Notes under the pieces: generated by a model
Told to the model about the DNA's origin: nothing
Databases searched by the model: none
The model's input: only the letters and a program-made list of their open reading frames with translations
Program-made: the position numbers and the translations under genes
Source: Hydrogenophaga sp.
Lineage (GTDB): Bacteria; Pseudomonadota; Gammaproteobacteria; Burkholderiales; Burkholderiaceae_C
Length of the DNA stretch: 55,902 nt
Direction: 5' to 3'
Assembly: GCA_030682835.1 (NCBI GenBank)
Contig: JAUXNG010000093.1
Location: 1 to 55,902, forward strand
Part shown: one piece after another, positions 45,551 through 53,754 of the stretch
How positions within the stretch are numbered: position 1 is the stretch's first letter
Layout: each line of letters opens with the position of its first letter

Positions 45551-46912
45551 ATGCACGTCACGGTACTGGGAGCGGGAATCATCGGGGTCAGCACGGCCTG
45601 GCACCTGCTGCAGCGGGGTCACACGGTCACCGTGGTGGATCGCCAGCCCGACGCGGCACTGGAAACCAGCTTTGCCAATGCCGCCCAGATATCGGTGAGC
45701 TATTGCGAACCCTGGGCGAACCGCGAGGCGCCGCTGAAGGCCCTGAAGTGGATGTTTTCCGCGACGTCGCCCCTGCTGTTTCGCCCCCAGCTCGACCCCG
45801 CCCAGTGGCGCTGGGGCCTGCAGTTCCTCGGCCAGTGCAACGACGCCGCCTTCGAACGCAACGTGGCCCAGCTGGTGGCGCTCGGCTCGTACAGCCACGC
45901 GGCGCTCAAAGACATCGTGGCCGAGACCGGCATCGACTACCACCGGCTGGAGCGCGGCATTGCCCACTACTACACCGACCAGCGCGCCTTCGACGGCGCC
46001 GCCGCGGCCGCTGCGGTGATGCAGAAGTTCGGCGTGAAGCGCCGCGTGATCGACCGCGACGAACTGATGCGCATCGAACCCGCGCTGCAGGGCTTCGCCA
46101 GCCAGATCGTGGGTGGTACCTACACGCCCAGCGACGAGTCGGGCGACGCGCGCGTGTTCACCCAGCAGCTGGCCCGTCTGTGTGCCCAGCGCGGCGCGCA
46201 GATGCTGTACGGGCACGACATCGAGCAGCTGGAAGCTTCGGGCGACGCGATGCAGCAGGTGCGCGTGCGCGACCGCAGCAGCGGCGAAGCCCGCACGCTG
46301 AAGGCCGACGCCTACGTGGTGGCCTGCGGCTCGTACACCACCCCGCTGCTGGCACAGGTGGGCGTGAAGGTGCCGATCTACCCCGGCAAGGGCTACAGCG
46401 CCACCCTGCCGCTGCTGCGCCCTGAGGCCGCGCCCCACGTGAGCATGATCGACGACGCTTACAAGATCGCGCTCTCGCGCCTGGGCAACCAGCTCCGCGT
46501 GGCCGGCACCATCGAACTCGGCGGCTTCGACCTGTCGCTGGACACGCCGCTGGCTCGCAAGCGCTGCGAGATGCTGGTGCGCCGCATCGAAGAGGTGTTC
46601 CCCGGCGTGGCCGACACGCGCACACCCGAAGAGGGCGGCGACCCGCAGTTCTGGACCGGGCTGCGTCCGGCCACACCCACCAACATCCCGCTGGTGGGCC
46701 GCACCCGGCTGAACCGCCTGTGGATCAATGCCGGCCACGGCACACTGGGCTGGACGCACGGCGCCGGTTCCGGCAAGGCGCTGGCCGAGCTGATCAGCGG
46801 CGAACAGCCGGCCATGCGCTTCTCGTTCCACGGCTTGGAGCTGCGCGGGGCTGCCGCCGGCAAGGCCACGGGCATGCGCCGGCAGCTGGACGCACCGCAA
46901 CAGCCCGGCTGA
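45551..46912 (+). CDS. dadA: D-amino-acid dehydrogenase (DadA-like)
   Basis: 453 residues. FAD-binding dinucleotide fold at the extreme N-terminus (V-L-G-A-G-I-I-G-V-S-T-A) and the DAO family C-terminal G-H-G-T-L-G-W-T-H-G-A-G-S-G motif. DadA oxidises D-amino acids, mainly D-alanine, to 2-oxo acids and passes electrons to the quinone pool at the inner membrane. The ATG at 45551 is chosen because the flavin fold begins directly after it. An alanine/glycine symporter follows after a strong terminator-like hairpin, suggesting a D-/L-alanine use pathway. The upstream ArgP-type gene is divergent. No alanine racemase (dadX) is adjacent. Confidence 0.92.
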   Translation: MHVTVLGAGIIGVSTAWHLLQRGHTVTVVDRQPDAALETSFANAAQISVSYCEPWANREAPLKALKWMFSATSPLLFRPQLDPAQWRWGLQFLGQCNDAAFERNVAQLVALGSYSHAALKDIVAETGIDYHRLERGIAHYYTDQRAFDGAAAAAAVMQKFGVKRRVIDRDELMRIEPALQGFASQIVGGTYTPSDESGDARVFTQQLARLCAQRGAQMLYGHDIEQLEASGDAMQQVRVRDRSSGEARTLKADAYVVACGSYTTPLLAQVGVKVPIYPGKGYSATLPLLRPEAAPHVSMIDDAYKIALSRLGNQLRVAGTIELGGFDLSLDTPLARKRCEMLVRRIEEVFPGVADTRTPEEGGDPQFWTGLRPATPTNIPLVGRTRLNRLWINAGHGTLGWTHGAGSGKALAELISGEQPAMRFSFHGLELRGAAAGKATGMRRQLDAPQQPG

Positions 46913-46929
46913 TCACGGGCCCCTGTTTC

Positions 46930-46964
46930 AGGCCGGTTCCGCCACACGCGGTACCGGCCTTTTT
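46930..46964 (+). terminator. Rho-independent terminator after dadA
   Basis: AGGCCGGT (46930-46937) pairs with ACCGGCCT (46953-46960), and CCGC/GCGG extends the stem inward past one T-T mismatch; a T-run follows. It lies 18 bases after the dadA stop and would separate or attenuate expression of the symporter gene. Confidence 0.9.
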
Positions 46965-47046
46965 CGTACCCTGGCCTTCCATCCGGAGGCCGGGGCCTGG
47001 CACAACAGTTGCCGGATTCTTTCCACAAAAAAACCAGGAGACAGAC

Positions 47047-48639
47047 ATGACCCAACCCCCGCAGCCTATCGACCGTTCGCGCCCGCGCCGCGCTGCCCCT
47101 GCGTGGCTCGCCGCCGGCGCGGCCCTGGCGCACGGCGCCGCGCTCGCCCAGGACGCCGCCCCCGTGGTGGCCCCCACGCTGGACGACCGCATCAGCGCGG
47201 CCGTGCAGCCCTATTCGGATGCAGTGGCGGGTGCCATCTTCTATTCAGTGCCGGTCGGCGGCACGCAGTTCCCGCTGATCGTGGGCTGGCTGATCCTGGC
47301 CGCCCTGGTCTTCACCTTCTATTTCCGCTTCATCCAGCTGCGCGGCTTTGCGCACGCCATTCAGGTGGTGCGGGGGCGGTATTCACACCCTTCGATGGCC
47401 GGTGAGGTCACGCCCTTTCAGGCACTCACCACCGCCGTCTCGGGCACCGTGGGTCTGGGCAACATCGCCGGGGTGGCGGTGGCGGTGGGCATTGGCGGCG
47501 CTGGCGCCACGTTCTGGATGATCCTGGCCGGGCTGCTGGGCATGGCCTCCAAGTTCACCGAAGTCACGCTGGGCGTGAAGTACCGCAGCGTGCACCACAA
47601 GGCCGGCACGGTGTCGGGTGGCCCCATGCGCTACCTGTCCAAAGGCCTGGCCGAACGCGGCTGGCCGGTCACCGGGCGTGTACTGGCGATCTTTTTTGCC
47701 ATCTGCTGCGTGGGCGGGGCCATGGGCGGCGGCAACATGTTCCAGGCCAACCAGAGCTTCCAGCAGGTGCTGGGCGTGACCGGCGGCGACGCCAGCTTCC
47801 TGGCGGGCCGCGGCTGGCTGTTCGGCCTCATCATGGCCACATTGGTGGGCTTGGTGATCATCGGTGGCATCCGCACCATCGCCCGCGTGACCGAAAAGGT
47901 GGTGCCCTTCATGGCCGGCCTGTACCTGCTGGCCGGTTTCGTGGTGCTGTTCGTCTACGTGGACCGCCTGCCCTGGGCCATCGGCCAGATCTTCCTGGGC
48001 GCCTTCTCGGCCGAAGGCGTGGCCGGCGGTGTGATTGGCTCGCTGATCCAGGGCTTCAAGCGCGCAGCCTTCTCGAACGAGGCGGGGGTGGGCTCGGCGG
48101 CCATCGCCCACTCCGCCGTGCAGACCGACCAGCCGGTGTCGCAGGGTTTTGCGGCGCTGCTGGAGCCCTTCATCGACACCGTGGTGATCTGCACCATGAC
48201 GGCGCTCGTGATCATCATCACCGGCCACGTGAACGCCGGCGGTCTCACCCCGCTGGCCAACGGCGCCACGGGCGTGGGCCTGACCTCGGCCGCCTTCGGC
48301 AGCGCGGTGAGCTGGTTCCCCTATGTGCTGGCGCTGGCGGTGGTGCTGTTTGCCTTCTCCACCATGATCACCTGGTCGTACTACGGCCTGAAGGCCTGGA
48401 CCTACCTGCTGGGCGAGAGCTTCGCGTCGGAACTGGCGTTCAAGCTGCTGTTCCTGGCCTTCGTGGTGGTGGGCGCCAGCATGGGCCTGGGGCCGGTGAT
48501 CGACTTCTCCGACTCGATGATCTTCGCCATGGCACTGGCCAACATTGTCGGCCTGTACTGGCTGATGCCGGTGGTGAAGCAGGAACTCAACACCTACTGG
48601 GCTGGCATCCAGGACGGCAGCATTTCCAGCACGCGCTGA
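47047..48639 (+). CDS. Alanine/glycine:cation symporter (AGCS family)
   Basis: 530 residues with about eleven membrane helices. AGCS signatures: T-A-V-S-G-T-V-G-L-G-N-I-A-G-V-A near 120-135 and F-K-R-A-A-F-S-N-E-A-G-V-G-S-A near 337-351. It imports alanine or glycine with Na+ or H+. The N-terminus is unusual: after R-P-R-R there is an Ala-rich hydrophobic stretch ending A-L-A-Q-D-A (about 16-35), which looks like a cleavable signal peptide before the first transporter helix. GGAG lies six bases before the ATG. With the dadA gene upstream it suggests alanine catabolism. Confidence 0.93.
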   Translation: MTQPPQPIDRSRPRRAAPAWLAAGAALAHGAALAQDAAPVVAPTLDDRISAAVQPYSDAVAGAIFYSVPVGGTQFPLIVGWLILAALVFTFYFRFIQLRGFAHAIQVVRGRYSHPSMAGEVTPFQALTTAVSGTVGLGNIAGVAVAVGIGGAGATFWMILAGLLGMASKFTEVTLGVKYRSVHHKAGTVSGGPMRYLSKGLAERGWPVTGRVLAIFFAICCVGGAMGGGNMFQANQSFQQVLGVTGGDASFLAGRGWLFGLIMATLVGLVIIGGIRTIARVTEKVVPFMAGLYLLAGFVVLFVYVDRLPWAIGQIFLGAFSAEGVAGGVIGSLIQGFKRAAFSNEAGVGSAAIAHSAVQTDQPVSQGFAALLEPFIDTVVICTMTALVIIITGHVNAGGLTPLANGATGVGLTSAAFGSAVSWFPYVLALAVVLFAFSTMITWSYYGLKAWTYLLGESFASELAFKLLFLAFVVVGASMGLGPVIDFSDSMIFAMALANIVGLYWLMPVVKQELNTYWAGIQDGSISSTR

Positions 48640-48692
48640 GCCACGGAGCACCCACGCTGCCCGCTGCCATCCTCGCGGCAGGCGTGGCGCGT

Positions 48693-49589
48693 TCAGCCGA
48701 GCGGCTTCACCTTCACCGGCAGCACCTTGGGCTCGGGCGCGGCGGGCACCACGCGCTCGCTCATCCAGCGCAGCAGGTCCAGCCACATCTGGCGCATCTC
48801 GGCGTCCAGCGGCGTGCGAAACGCACTGGGCAGTTCGATGGTCACCACGGGCATGCCTTTGTGCACGCCGCCGTAGTTGCCCAGGCTGCCGGGAAAGATG
48901 CCCACCTGGTCCAGATACAGGCGGCCCAGCTGCGGCGGCGGCACGCCCGGGCCGTCGAAATCGAGCACGCCGTAGGGCGCGTGGATGCTGACAATGAGGT
49001 CGGGCTGGAAGCGCTCCATCTCGTCGTGCAGGAAACGCGATTCCGGCTCGGACAGCGGCCTCGGCCCGGGCCAGCGGCGCGGGTCTTTGCGGGTGCGCTG
49101 CTCCCAGTAGACCTTGGCGTCGCGCGCCCAGTTGGGCGTGGGGAAGTTGCGGTTCAGGTCGACGCCGTTGGCGTTGACGCGTTTCGCGGGGCGGGCCATC
49201 AGGCCGTCGGGGTTGAGCGCCGGAAGGAAGCGCCAGTGCGCGTTGGACGGTGTCTCGGTGGCGCGCTGGATCCAGTGCAAGGCCAGCGCAGCCGAAGACA
49301 GCTCGTCGCCGTGAATGCCCCCGATCACGAGCACGCGGATGCGGGCGTCGGGCGCCACAACGTCGCGGGCGTGCAGCGTGCGCCCCTGCACCGAGCGCCC
49401 GCCGGTGGGCTTGAGCTGGGCGCTGGCGCACAAAGGCGCCCTCACATTGGGCAGTCGCGCCACGAATTCGGTGCAGGGATCGGCCTTGGCGTCGATCGAC
49501 GGCGCCGCCGCCGCAACCAGAGGGGTGAACAGGCCGGTCGCTACAGCCACCCAGAGGGCGCGGGGCCGAAGAAGATGAGGAACTCGCAT
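48693..49589 (-). CDS. Exported M14-family zinc carboxypeptidase/amidase (MpaA-like)
   Basis: 298 residues from the ATG at 49589 (another is three codons upstream). A Sec signal peptide (about 1-28, ending A-A-A-A-P) precedes an M14 metallopeptidase domain. Zinc ligands are in G-G-I-H-G-D-E (His and Glu) and S-I-H-A-P-Y-G (His); the R-V-N-A-N-G-V-D-L-N-R-N-F-P stretch and the catalytic Glu in T-I-E-L-P-S are present. M14 relatives such as MpaA cleave murein peptides; this one, being exported, may act on peptidoglycan peptides or other peptides in the periplasm. Convergent with the symporter gene; 55 bp from the catabolic cluster. Confidence 0.88.
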   Translation of the reverse strand: MRVPHLLRPRALWVAVATGLFTPLVAAAAPSIDAKADPCTEFVARLPNVRAPLCASAQLKPTGGRSVQGRTLHARDVVAPDARIRVLVIGGIHGDELSSAALALHWIQRATETPSNAHWRFLPALNPDGLMARPAKRVNANGVDLNRNFPTPNWARDAKVYWEQRTRKDPRRWPGPRPLSEPESRFLHDEMERFQPDLIVSIHAPYGVLDFDGPGVPPPQLGRLYLDQVGIFPGSLGNYGGVHKGMPVVTIELPSAFRTPLDAEMRQMWLDLLRWMSERVVPAAPEPKVLPVKVKPLG

Positions 49590-49644
49590 GCCGGGCATTC
49601 TATTGATGCCCGCGCCGGGGTTTCAGACCGTCTGGCGATCTGCC

Positions 49645-50925
49645 TCAGGCATCCTTCTCGCCAGCTTCGTAAAGCGTCTCGCGGCCCATGCGGTCGAGGA
49701 TGAGTTCGGCCGTCCAGGGCAGCATGAGGGCGCCGCAGCGGCTGTCGCGGTAGAGCCGCTCCAGCGGCAGGTGCTTGAGCATGCTCTGGCCGCCACAGGT
49801 GCGAATGGCCAGGCGAGCGATGTCGTTGGCGCCTTCCATCACGCTGTAGTGCGCGGCGTACAGGCGCAGCTTCTCGTCCTTGCTGGGATTGGGCTTCGCC
49901 TCGGCGATGGCGCGCGCGAAGATGCTCTTCATGTTCTCCAGCTGGATGCGCATCTGCGCCACCGTGATCTGCTTGGTGGGGAACTGGCGGCGCTTGACGG
50001 GCGGCTCGCCTTCAACTTCGCCGCGCAGGTATTTCACGGTGAAGTCGTAAGCCGCGTTGGCCAGGCCCAGGTAGGTGGGCGAGAGTGTGAAGAACATGGC
50101 GGGCCAGGTTTGCGCGCCCTTGAAGTAAATGCCGCGCGGCATGAGCTGCTCGGCGTCGCTCACAAACACGTCTTTGAAGGCCAGGTTGCGGCTGACGGTG
50201 CCGCGCATGCCCAGCGGGTCCCAGTCGCCGCTGATGCTGAAGCCCTCAGACGTGGCGGGCACGCTGATGTAGAGCGTGTCGCGCGCGTCGGGGTGGTGGT
50301 CGCCTTTGTCTTCGGTGCACAAAATGCCGTAGTAATCGGCGGCGCCCGACAGGCTGGCCCAGATTTTTCGGCCGTTGATGAGCCAGCCACTCTTTCCACC
50401 TTGAATCACCTTTTTGGCGGTGGTGCCAAAGGGTGCGCGCCCGGCGGCGGCGGCGGTGCCTTCGCTGAAGGGCTGGGCGTAAATGGCGCCGTCGTTCACG
50501 ATGCGGCTGAAATGCAGCTCGCGCCGGGCCAGGTGCTCGGTGCGCTGCTCGTCGGTCATGGCAATGCCGTCGGCCAGCACGCCGGTCCACATGGTGCTGC
50601 AAATGTGCATGTTCCAGGTGAGCGCGGTGGCGCCGCAGAAGCGCCCGATCTCGGCCGCCACCATCATGTAGGTGGTGTAGTCGGCGCCCAGGCCCCCGTG
50701 GGCGGTGGGCACGCAGAGCTTGAGGAAGCCGGCTTCGCGCAGGTCGTCGTAATTGGCAAACGGGAAGCTGGCTTCGCGGTCCCACTGCGGGGCGCGCGCG
50801 GCAAATTTGTCGCGGCCCAGCGCGTGGGCTTTCGCCAGCCACTCGCGCTGCAGCGGCGTGAACGGCATGTCGCCCACGGCGGGGGTGAAGTCGAGGCCGG
50901 TGGTCGGGTTGACGGGCTTGTTCAT
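49645..50925 (-). CDS. Acyl-CoA-dehydrogenase-fold flavoprotein, probably a flavin-dependent monooxygenase
   Basis: 426 residues. The fold is clear (P-L-Q-R-E-W-L-A-K-A near 25, P-T-A-H-G-G-L-G-A-D-Y near 74, W-L-I-N-G-R-K-I-W-A-S-L-S-G near 179, C-terminal helices with R-T-C-G-G-Q-S-M). Where medium-chain dehydrogenases have the catalytic Glu (Y-E-G-T) this protein has M-L-P-W, so it probably does not dehydrogenate acyl-CoA. A flavin reductase is encoded on the far side of the cluster (53148-53669), which would suit a two-component monooxygenase. Downstream of the alpha/beta hydrolase and dioxygenase genes on the same strand, so it is likely in one operon with them. Confidence 0.82.
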   Translation of the reverse strand: MNKPVNPTTGLDFTPAVGDMPFTPLQREWLAKAHALGRDKFAARAPQWDREASFPFANYDDLREAGFLKLCVPTAHGGLGADYTTYMMVAAEIGRFCGATALTWNMHICSTMWTGVLADGIAMTDEQRTEHLARRELHFSRIVNDGAIYAQPFSEGTAAAAGRAPFGTTAKKVIQGGKSGWLINGRKIWASLSGAADYYGILCTEDKGDHHPDARDTLYISVPATSEGFSISGDWDPLGMRGTVSRNLAFKDVFVSDAEQLMPRGIYFKGAQTWPAMFFTLSPTYLGLANAAYDFTVKYLRGEVEGEPPVKRRQFPTKQITVAQMRIQLENMKSIFARAIAEAKPNPSKDEKLRLYAAHYSVMEGANDIARLAIRTCGGQSMLKHLPLERLYRDSRCGALMLPWTAELILDRMGRETLYEAGEKDA

Positions 50926-50954
50926 GGGGTTGTGTCTGCGGGTTGTGGGGTTCG

Positions 50955-51767
50955 TCAGTGCACGTCGGGCAGGGGTCCGGGCGTGGGCTCGCCCAGAAAG
51001 TCGAGCAGCACCGCGTCAAACTCGTCGGGCGCTTCCAGGTTCATCAGGTGGCCGATGCCGGCGAGTTCGGCGTAGCGTGCGCGCGGGATCGCCGCCGCCA
51101 TCTGCTTCATCACGGCGGGCGCAGCCACGCGGTCAAATTCGCCGCCGATCAGCAGCGCAGGCACGCGGATATCAGCCAGCGCGGCCTGCCGGTCAAACGT
51201 GACCAGGCATTCCAGCGCGCGGCGGTAGGTGGCGGCGGGCACGCTGGCCATGCAGTGCTCGGCCAGCTTCAGTCCCTCGGGCAGCGAGCCGGGGCCGACC
51301 ATCTGCGGCACCAGTCTGGCCGCCATGTCGGCCATGGTCTGGCCAGCGTCCAGCGGCGCGGTGCGCTGCGCAATGAACTGCTGCGCCCAGGCCTCGGCGC
51401 TGCGGCCATCGGTGCGCTTGCCGAACGCAGCGGAGGTGCCGCAAAGGATCAACTTGTTCACCTTGTCCGGGCGGCGGGCGATGACTTCTTGCGCCACCAT
51501 GCCGCCCATGCTGTGGCCCAGCAACGCCACGCTGTCGCACTGCAGCGCGTCGATCAAGTCCACACAACGCTGCGCCAGGCCTTTGAAGGTGTAAGGCTCG
51601 ATGGGCGCGCTGCGGCCATAGCCGGGCATGTCCCACGCCACGGCGCGGTAGCCCAGGCTGGCCAGCGTCTCCACCTGCGGCGCAAACGCCCGGTGGCCAC
51701 CGCCAATACCGTGCAGCATGAGCACGGTGGGGCCGCTGCCCAACGTCATGAACTTGGGCAAGGTCAT
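50955..51767 (-). CDS. Alpha/beta hydrolase, candidate ring-fission product hydrolase/deformylase
   Basis: 270 residues. Catalytic triad predicted as Ser86 (G-H-S-M-G-G), Asp212 (G-G-E-F-D-R) and His240 (G-I-G-H-L-M), with an oxyanion-hole H-G-I-G-G near 19. It resembles 3-oxoadipate enol-lactonase/MhpC-type hydrolases. Its place between a NicX-like dioxygenase and a flavoprotein gene suggests it acts on the ring-cleavage product, as the N-formylmaleamate deformylase NicD does in nicotinate degradation. I chose the ATG at 51767; a longer frame runs into a dispersed repeat (51803-51845). Cytoplasmic. Confidence 0.82.
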   Translation of the reverse strand: MTLPKFMTLGSGPTVLMLHGIGGGHRAFAPQVETLASLGYRAVAWDMPGYGRSAPIEPYTFKGLAQRCVDLIDALQCDSVALLGHSMGGMVAQEVIARRPDKVNKLILCGTSAAFGKRTDGRSAEAWAQQFIAQRTAPLDAGQTMADMAARLVPQMVGPGSLPEGLKLAEHCMASVPAATYRRALECLVTFDRQAALADIRVPALLIGGEFDRVAAPAVMKQMAAAIPRARYAELAGIGHLMNLEAPDEFDAVLLDFLGEPTPGPLPDVH

Positions 51768-51802
51768 AGAAATGCCCCCGCGCTGGTCGCTGCGCGTACT
51801 GC

Positions 51803-51845
51803 GCTGCCCCCCGAGGGGGCTGGCCTTGCTTGGGGCGGCCCGGCG
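51803..51845. repeat. Dispersed extragenic repeat, family B
   Basis: Contains GCTGCCCCCCGAGGGGGC, an inverted repeat (CCCCC/GGGGG), followed by CTTGGGGCGGCCCGGCG. A closely similar copy is at 53703-53746. It lies between the dioxygenase and hydrolase genes of one operon. Confidence 0.7.
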
Positions 51846-51891
51846 CAGCGGCCTGCTGTCGCTGCCCCCTTGCGTTCCGGGCAAGGCGTTT

Positions 51892-52944
51892 TCATGCGTC
51901 CACCACCCGGCCAGCGTCCACCACCACCGCGTCGTCCAGCGTCACGGTGCAGCCGCGCATCGGCCAGTCGAAATGGCCGCGGGTGTAGCGGCCGGCGGTT
52001 TCGTTGGCGCCGGTGCTGTAGAGGAAGTTGCCGGCAAAGGCGCGCAGTTCGGTGCCGTTGAAGTCGCGCTTGTCGTAGAGCGCCATGCTGTCCCAACGCG
52101 CGGCGTCGTTGAGGCCATAGCCGATGTGGCTCACCGCGTAAGCCTCATTTTCATTCCAGGCCGCGAAGTAACTGCGCAGCAATTCGGCATCGACTCCGCC
52201 GCCCTCGATGCGGGTCACGTAGTCGTTTTCAATCGTCAACGTGATGGCGCGTTCGATGTAACGCTTGAAGGTCAGGTTCACGTCGCCCTCGGCCAGCACC
52301 AGGGTACCGTTGACGCTGCCCGCGGCGGGGAATGCGAGCACCAGGCCGCCGGGCCAATGGGTCAGCGTGCCGGGGCGCGTGGTACTGCCCCAGTTGCCAC
52401 CGGCCACGGCGCCTTGCAGGGCTATGCTGAGGTCGGTACCGGCGGCTGAGCGCACGCGCATGGCCTGGGCGCCGCGCAGGCGTTTCACATGCGCCTTCAC
52501 ACGGGCTTCGGTCGCGTCGTCGGGCTGCAGGCGGGCCAGCGCTTCGGGGTGTTCGTTGCTCACGTACACCACGCGCGGCTGGGTGCTGCCGTTGCCCTGC
52601 AAGATGGCAGGCAGCTCGGGCGCGTGCATCAGGCCCTCCACGGTGCAGTCCACCACCAGGGTGCAGGCCGCCAGCGCGGCTACCACCGGCGCCAGCTGCC
52701 GAATGGCCGGCGTGGCGCCGGTGGACCGGGTGACCGGCTCCCCTGCGCTGAACACCGACGGCAGCGTGAGCGTGAAGCTGCGCGCCCCCAGGCGGGCGGC
52801 GGCCAGGCGCGCCAATTCCATCAGCACCGGGCGGCTTTGGGTTTCACAGAGAATGGCTACCGTATCGCCCGGTTGCAGCGCGCAGCGGCGCAACACGGCC
52901 TCAAACGCGTCGATCCAGGCCGGCTCGGTCCGCTCTTGCAACAT
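51892..52944 (-). CDS. NicX-like 2,5-dihydroxypyridine 5,6-dioxygenase family protein
   Basis: 350 residues. The C-terminal two-thirds follows NicX of Pseudomonas closely in motif order: G-T-L-V-L-A-E-G-D-V near 213, S-H-I-G-Y-G-L near 272 and G-H-F-D-W-P-M-R-G near 323. His273, His324 and Asp326 align with the iron ligands His265, His318 and Asp320 of NicX. That enzyme opens the ring of 2,5-dihydroxypyridine to N-formylmaleamate without a Rieske partner. Databases often label such proteins as M29 aminopeptidase. First gene of a minus-strand group with the hydrolase and flavoprotein genes; divergent from the flavin reductase gene. The natural substrate may differ from dihydroxypyridine. Confidence 0.78.
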   Translation of the reverse strand: MLQERTEPAWIDAFEAVLRRCALQPGDTVAILCETQSRPVLMELARLAAARLGARSFTLTLPSVFSAGEPVTRSTGATPAIRQLAPVVAALAACTLVVDCTVEGLMHAPELPAILQGNGSTQPRVVYVSNEHPEALARLQPDDATEARVKAHVKRLRGAQAMRVRSAAGTDLSIALQGAVAGGNWGSTTRPGTLTHWPGGLVLAFPAAGSVNGTLVLAEGDVNLTFKRYIERAITLTIENDYVTRIEGGGVDAELLRSYFAAWNENEAYAVSHIGYGLNDAARWDSMALYDKRDFNGTELRAFAGNFLYSTGANETAGRYTRGHFDWPMRGCTVTLDDAVVVDAGRVVDA

Positions 52945-53118
52945 AAATGGCTCCTGTTCTCCGCGGCACCGTCGGCCTCACCCCCAGGGACGATGCCAGT
53001 GGCCCGGTCTGAGCATGTCAACGACCGGTTCCACGGCATCCTTGACGATGGCACGTGCGCTGTAAATTGAATGGATCAACCCTGATCTCTAGCGAATGAG
53101 TCGGGCCAAAAATGCATT

Positions 53119-53128
53119 ATTCATGAAT
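53119..53128. promoter_or_regulatory. Palindrome in the divergent promoter region, possible MarR site
   Basis: ATTCATGAAT is a perfect ten-base palindrome within an AT-rich stretch (53111-53143) just before the flavin reductase start, in a gap that is otherwise GC-rich. A MarR-family gene is encoded three genes to the right; MarR sites are typically short AT-rich palindromes like this. Confidence 0.5.
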
Positions 53129-53147
53129 TTTCATATAAATTAAAGCG

Positions 53148-53669
53148 ATGTCCCCATCCCGAAAAGCCGGCCATCAGGCCCGGCCCCCTGATTTTTCAGC
53201 GCGCGAGTTCCGCGCCTCGCTGGGCATGTTTGCCACCGGCGTCACCATCGTCACGGCGCGCACAGCCCGTGGCGAACTGGTGGGTCTGACGGCGAATTCG
53301 TTCAATTCGGTCTCGCTGGACCCGCCGCTGGTGCTCTGGAGTCTGGGCCGCGCCGCAGGGTCCATGGCGGCCTTTTCCAACGGCATGCACTACGCCATCA
53401 ACGTGCTGGCGGCCGACCAGCAAGCGCTGGCCGAGCAGTTTGCAGCCAAGGGCACCGACCGTTGGGCCGGCGTGGCCTTCACCGAGGGCATCAGCGGTGC
53501 GCCGCTGCTGGCCGGCGCCGCCGCCACCTTTGAATGCTTCAACCGCAGCCAGTACGCCGAAGGGGACCACGTGATTTTTGTGGGCGAAGTGGAACGCTGC
53601 GCCCACCGCGCCGATGCGTCGCCGCTGCTCTACCACGGCGGCAAGTTCTACACCGAACACCCGCTGTGA
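53148..53669 (+). CDS. Flavin reductase family protein (HpaC-like)
   Basis: 173 residues, a single flavin-reductase-like split barrel: F-R-A-S-L-G-M-F-A-T-G-V-T-I-V-T-A near 22-38, G-L-T-A-N-S-F-N-S-V-S-L-D-P-P-L-V near 46-62, and G-K-F-Y at the end. Such proteins use NAD(P)H to reduce free FAD or FMN for a partner monooxygenase. The likely partner is the flavoprotein at 49645-50925. The operator-like ATTCATGAAT lies 20 bp upstream. No classic ribosome-binding site is seen (TTAAAGCG precedes the ATG). Confidence 0.9.
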   Translation: MSPSRKAGHQARPPDFSAREFRASLGMFATGVTIVTARTARGELVGLTANSFNSVSLDPPLVLWSLGRAAGSMAAFSNGMHYAINVLAADQQALAEQFAAKGTDRWAGVAFTEGISGAPLLAGAAATFECFNRSQYAEGDHVIFVGEVERCAHRADASPLLYHGGKFYTEHPL

Positions 53670-53702
53670 GCATGACCCCCACGCTCCACCGCCGCGCGGG
53701 TC

Positions 53703-53746
53703 GCTGCCCCCCGAGGGGGTGCGTTTTGCCTTGGGGCGGCCCGGCG
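53703..53746. repeat. Dispersed extragenic repeat, family B
   Basis: GCTGCCCCCCGAGGGGGT followed by CCTTGGGGCGGCCCGGCG; nearly the same sequence as 51803-51845, again in a short gap between cluster genes, right before the MarR start. Confidence 0.7.
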
Positions 53747-53754
53747 CCAAAACC

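Noticed and set aside
50955..51884. A longer start for the alpha/beta hydrolase (51884).
   Set aside because: The extension lies in a dispersed repeat (51803-51845) and has no hydrolase homology.
53049..53064. A TGGCACG element before the flavin reductase that resembles a sigma-54 promoter.
   Set aside because: The -12 element reads CTGTA instead of TTGCA, lacking the essential GC at the right spacing.
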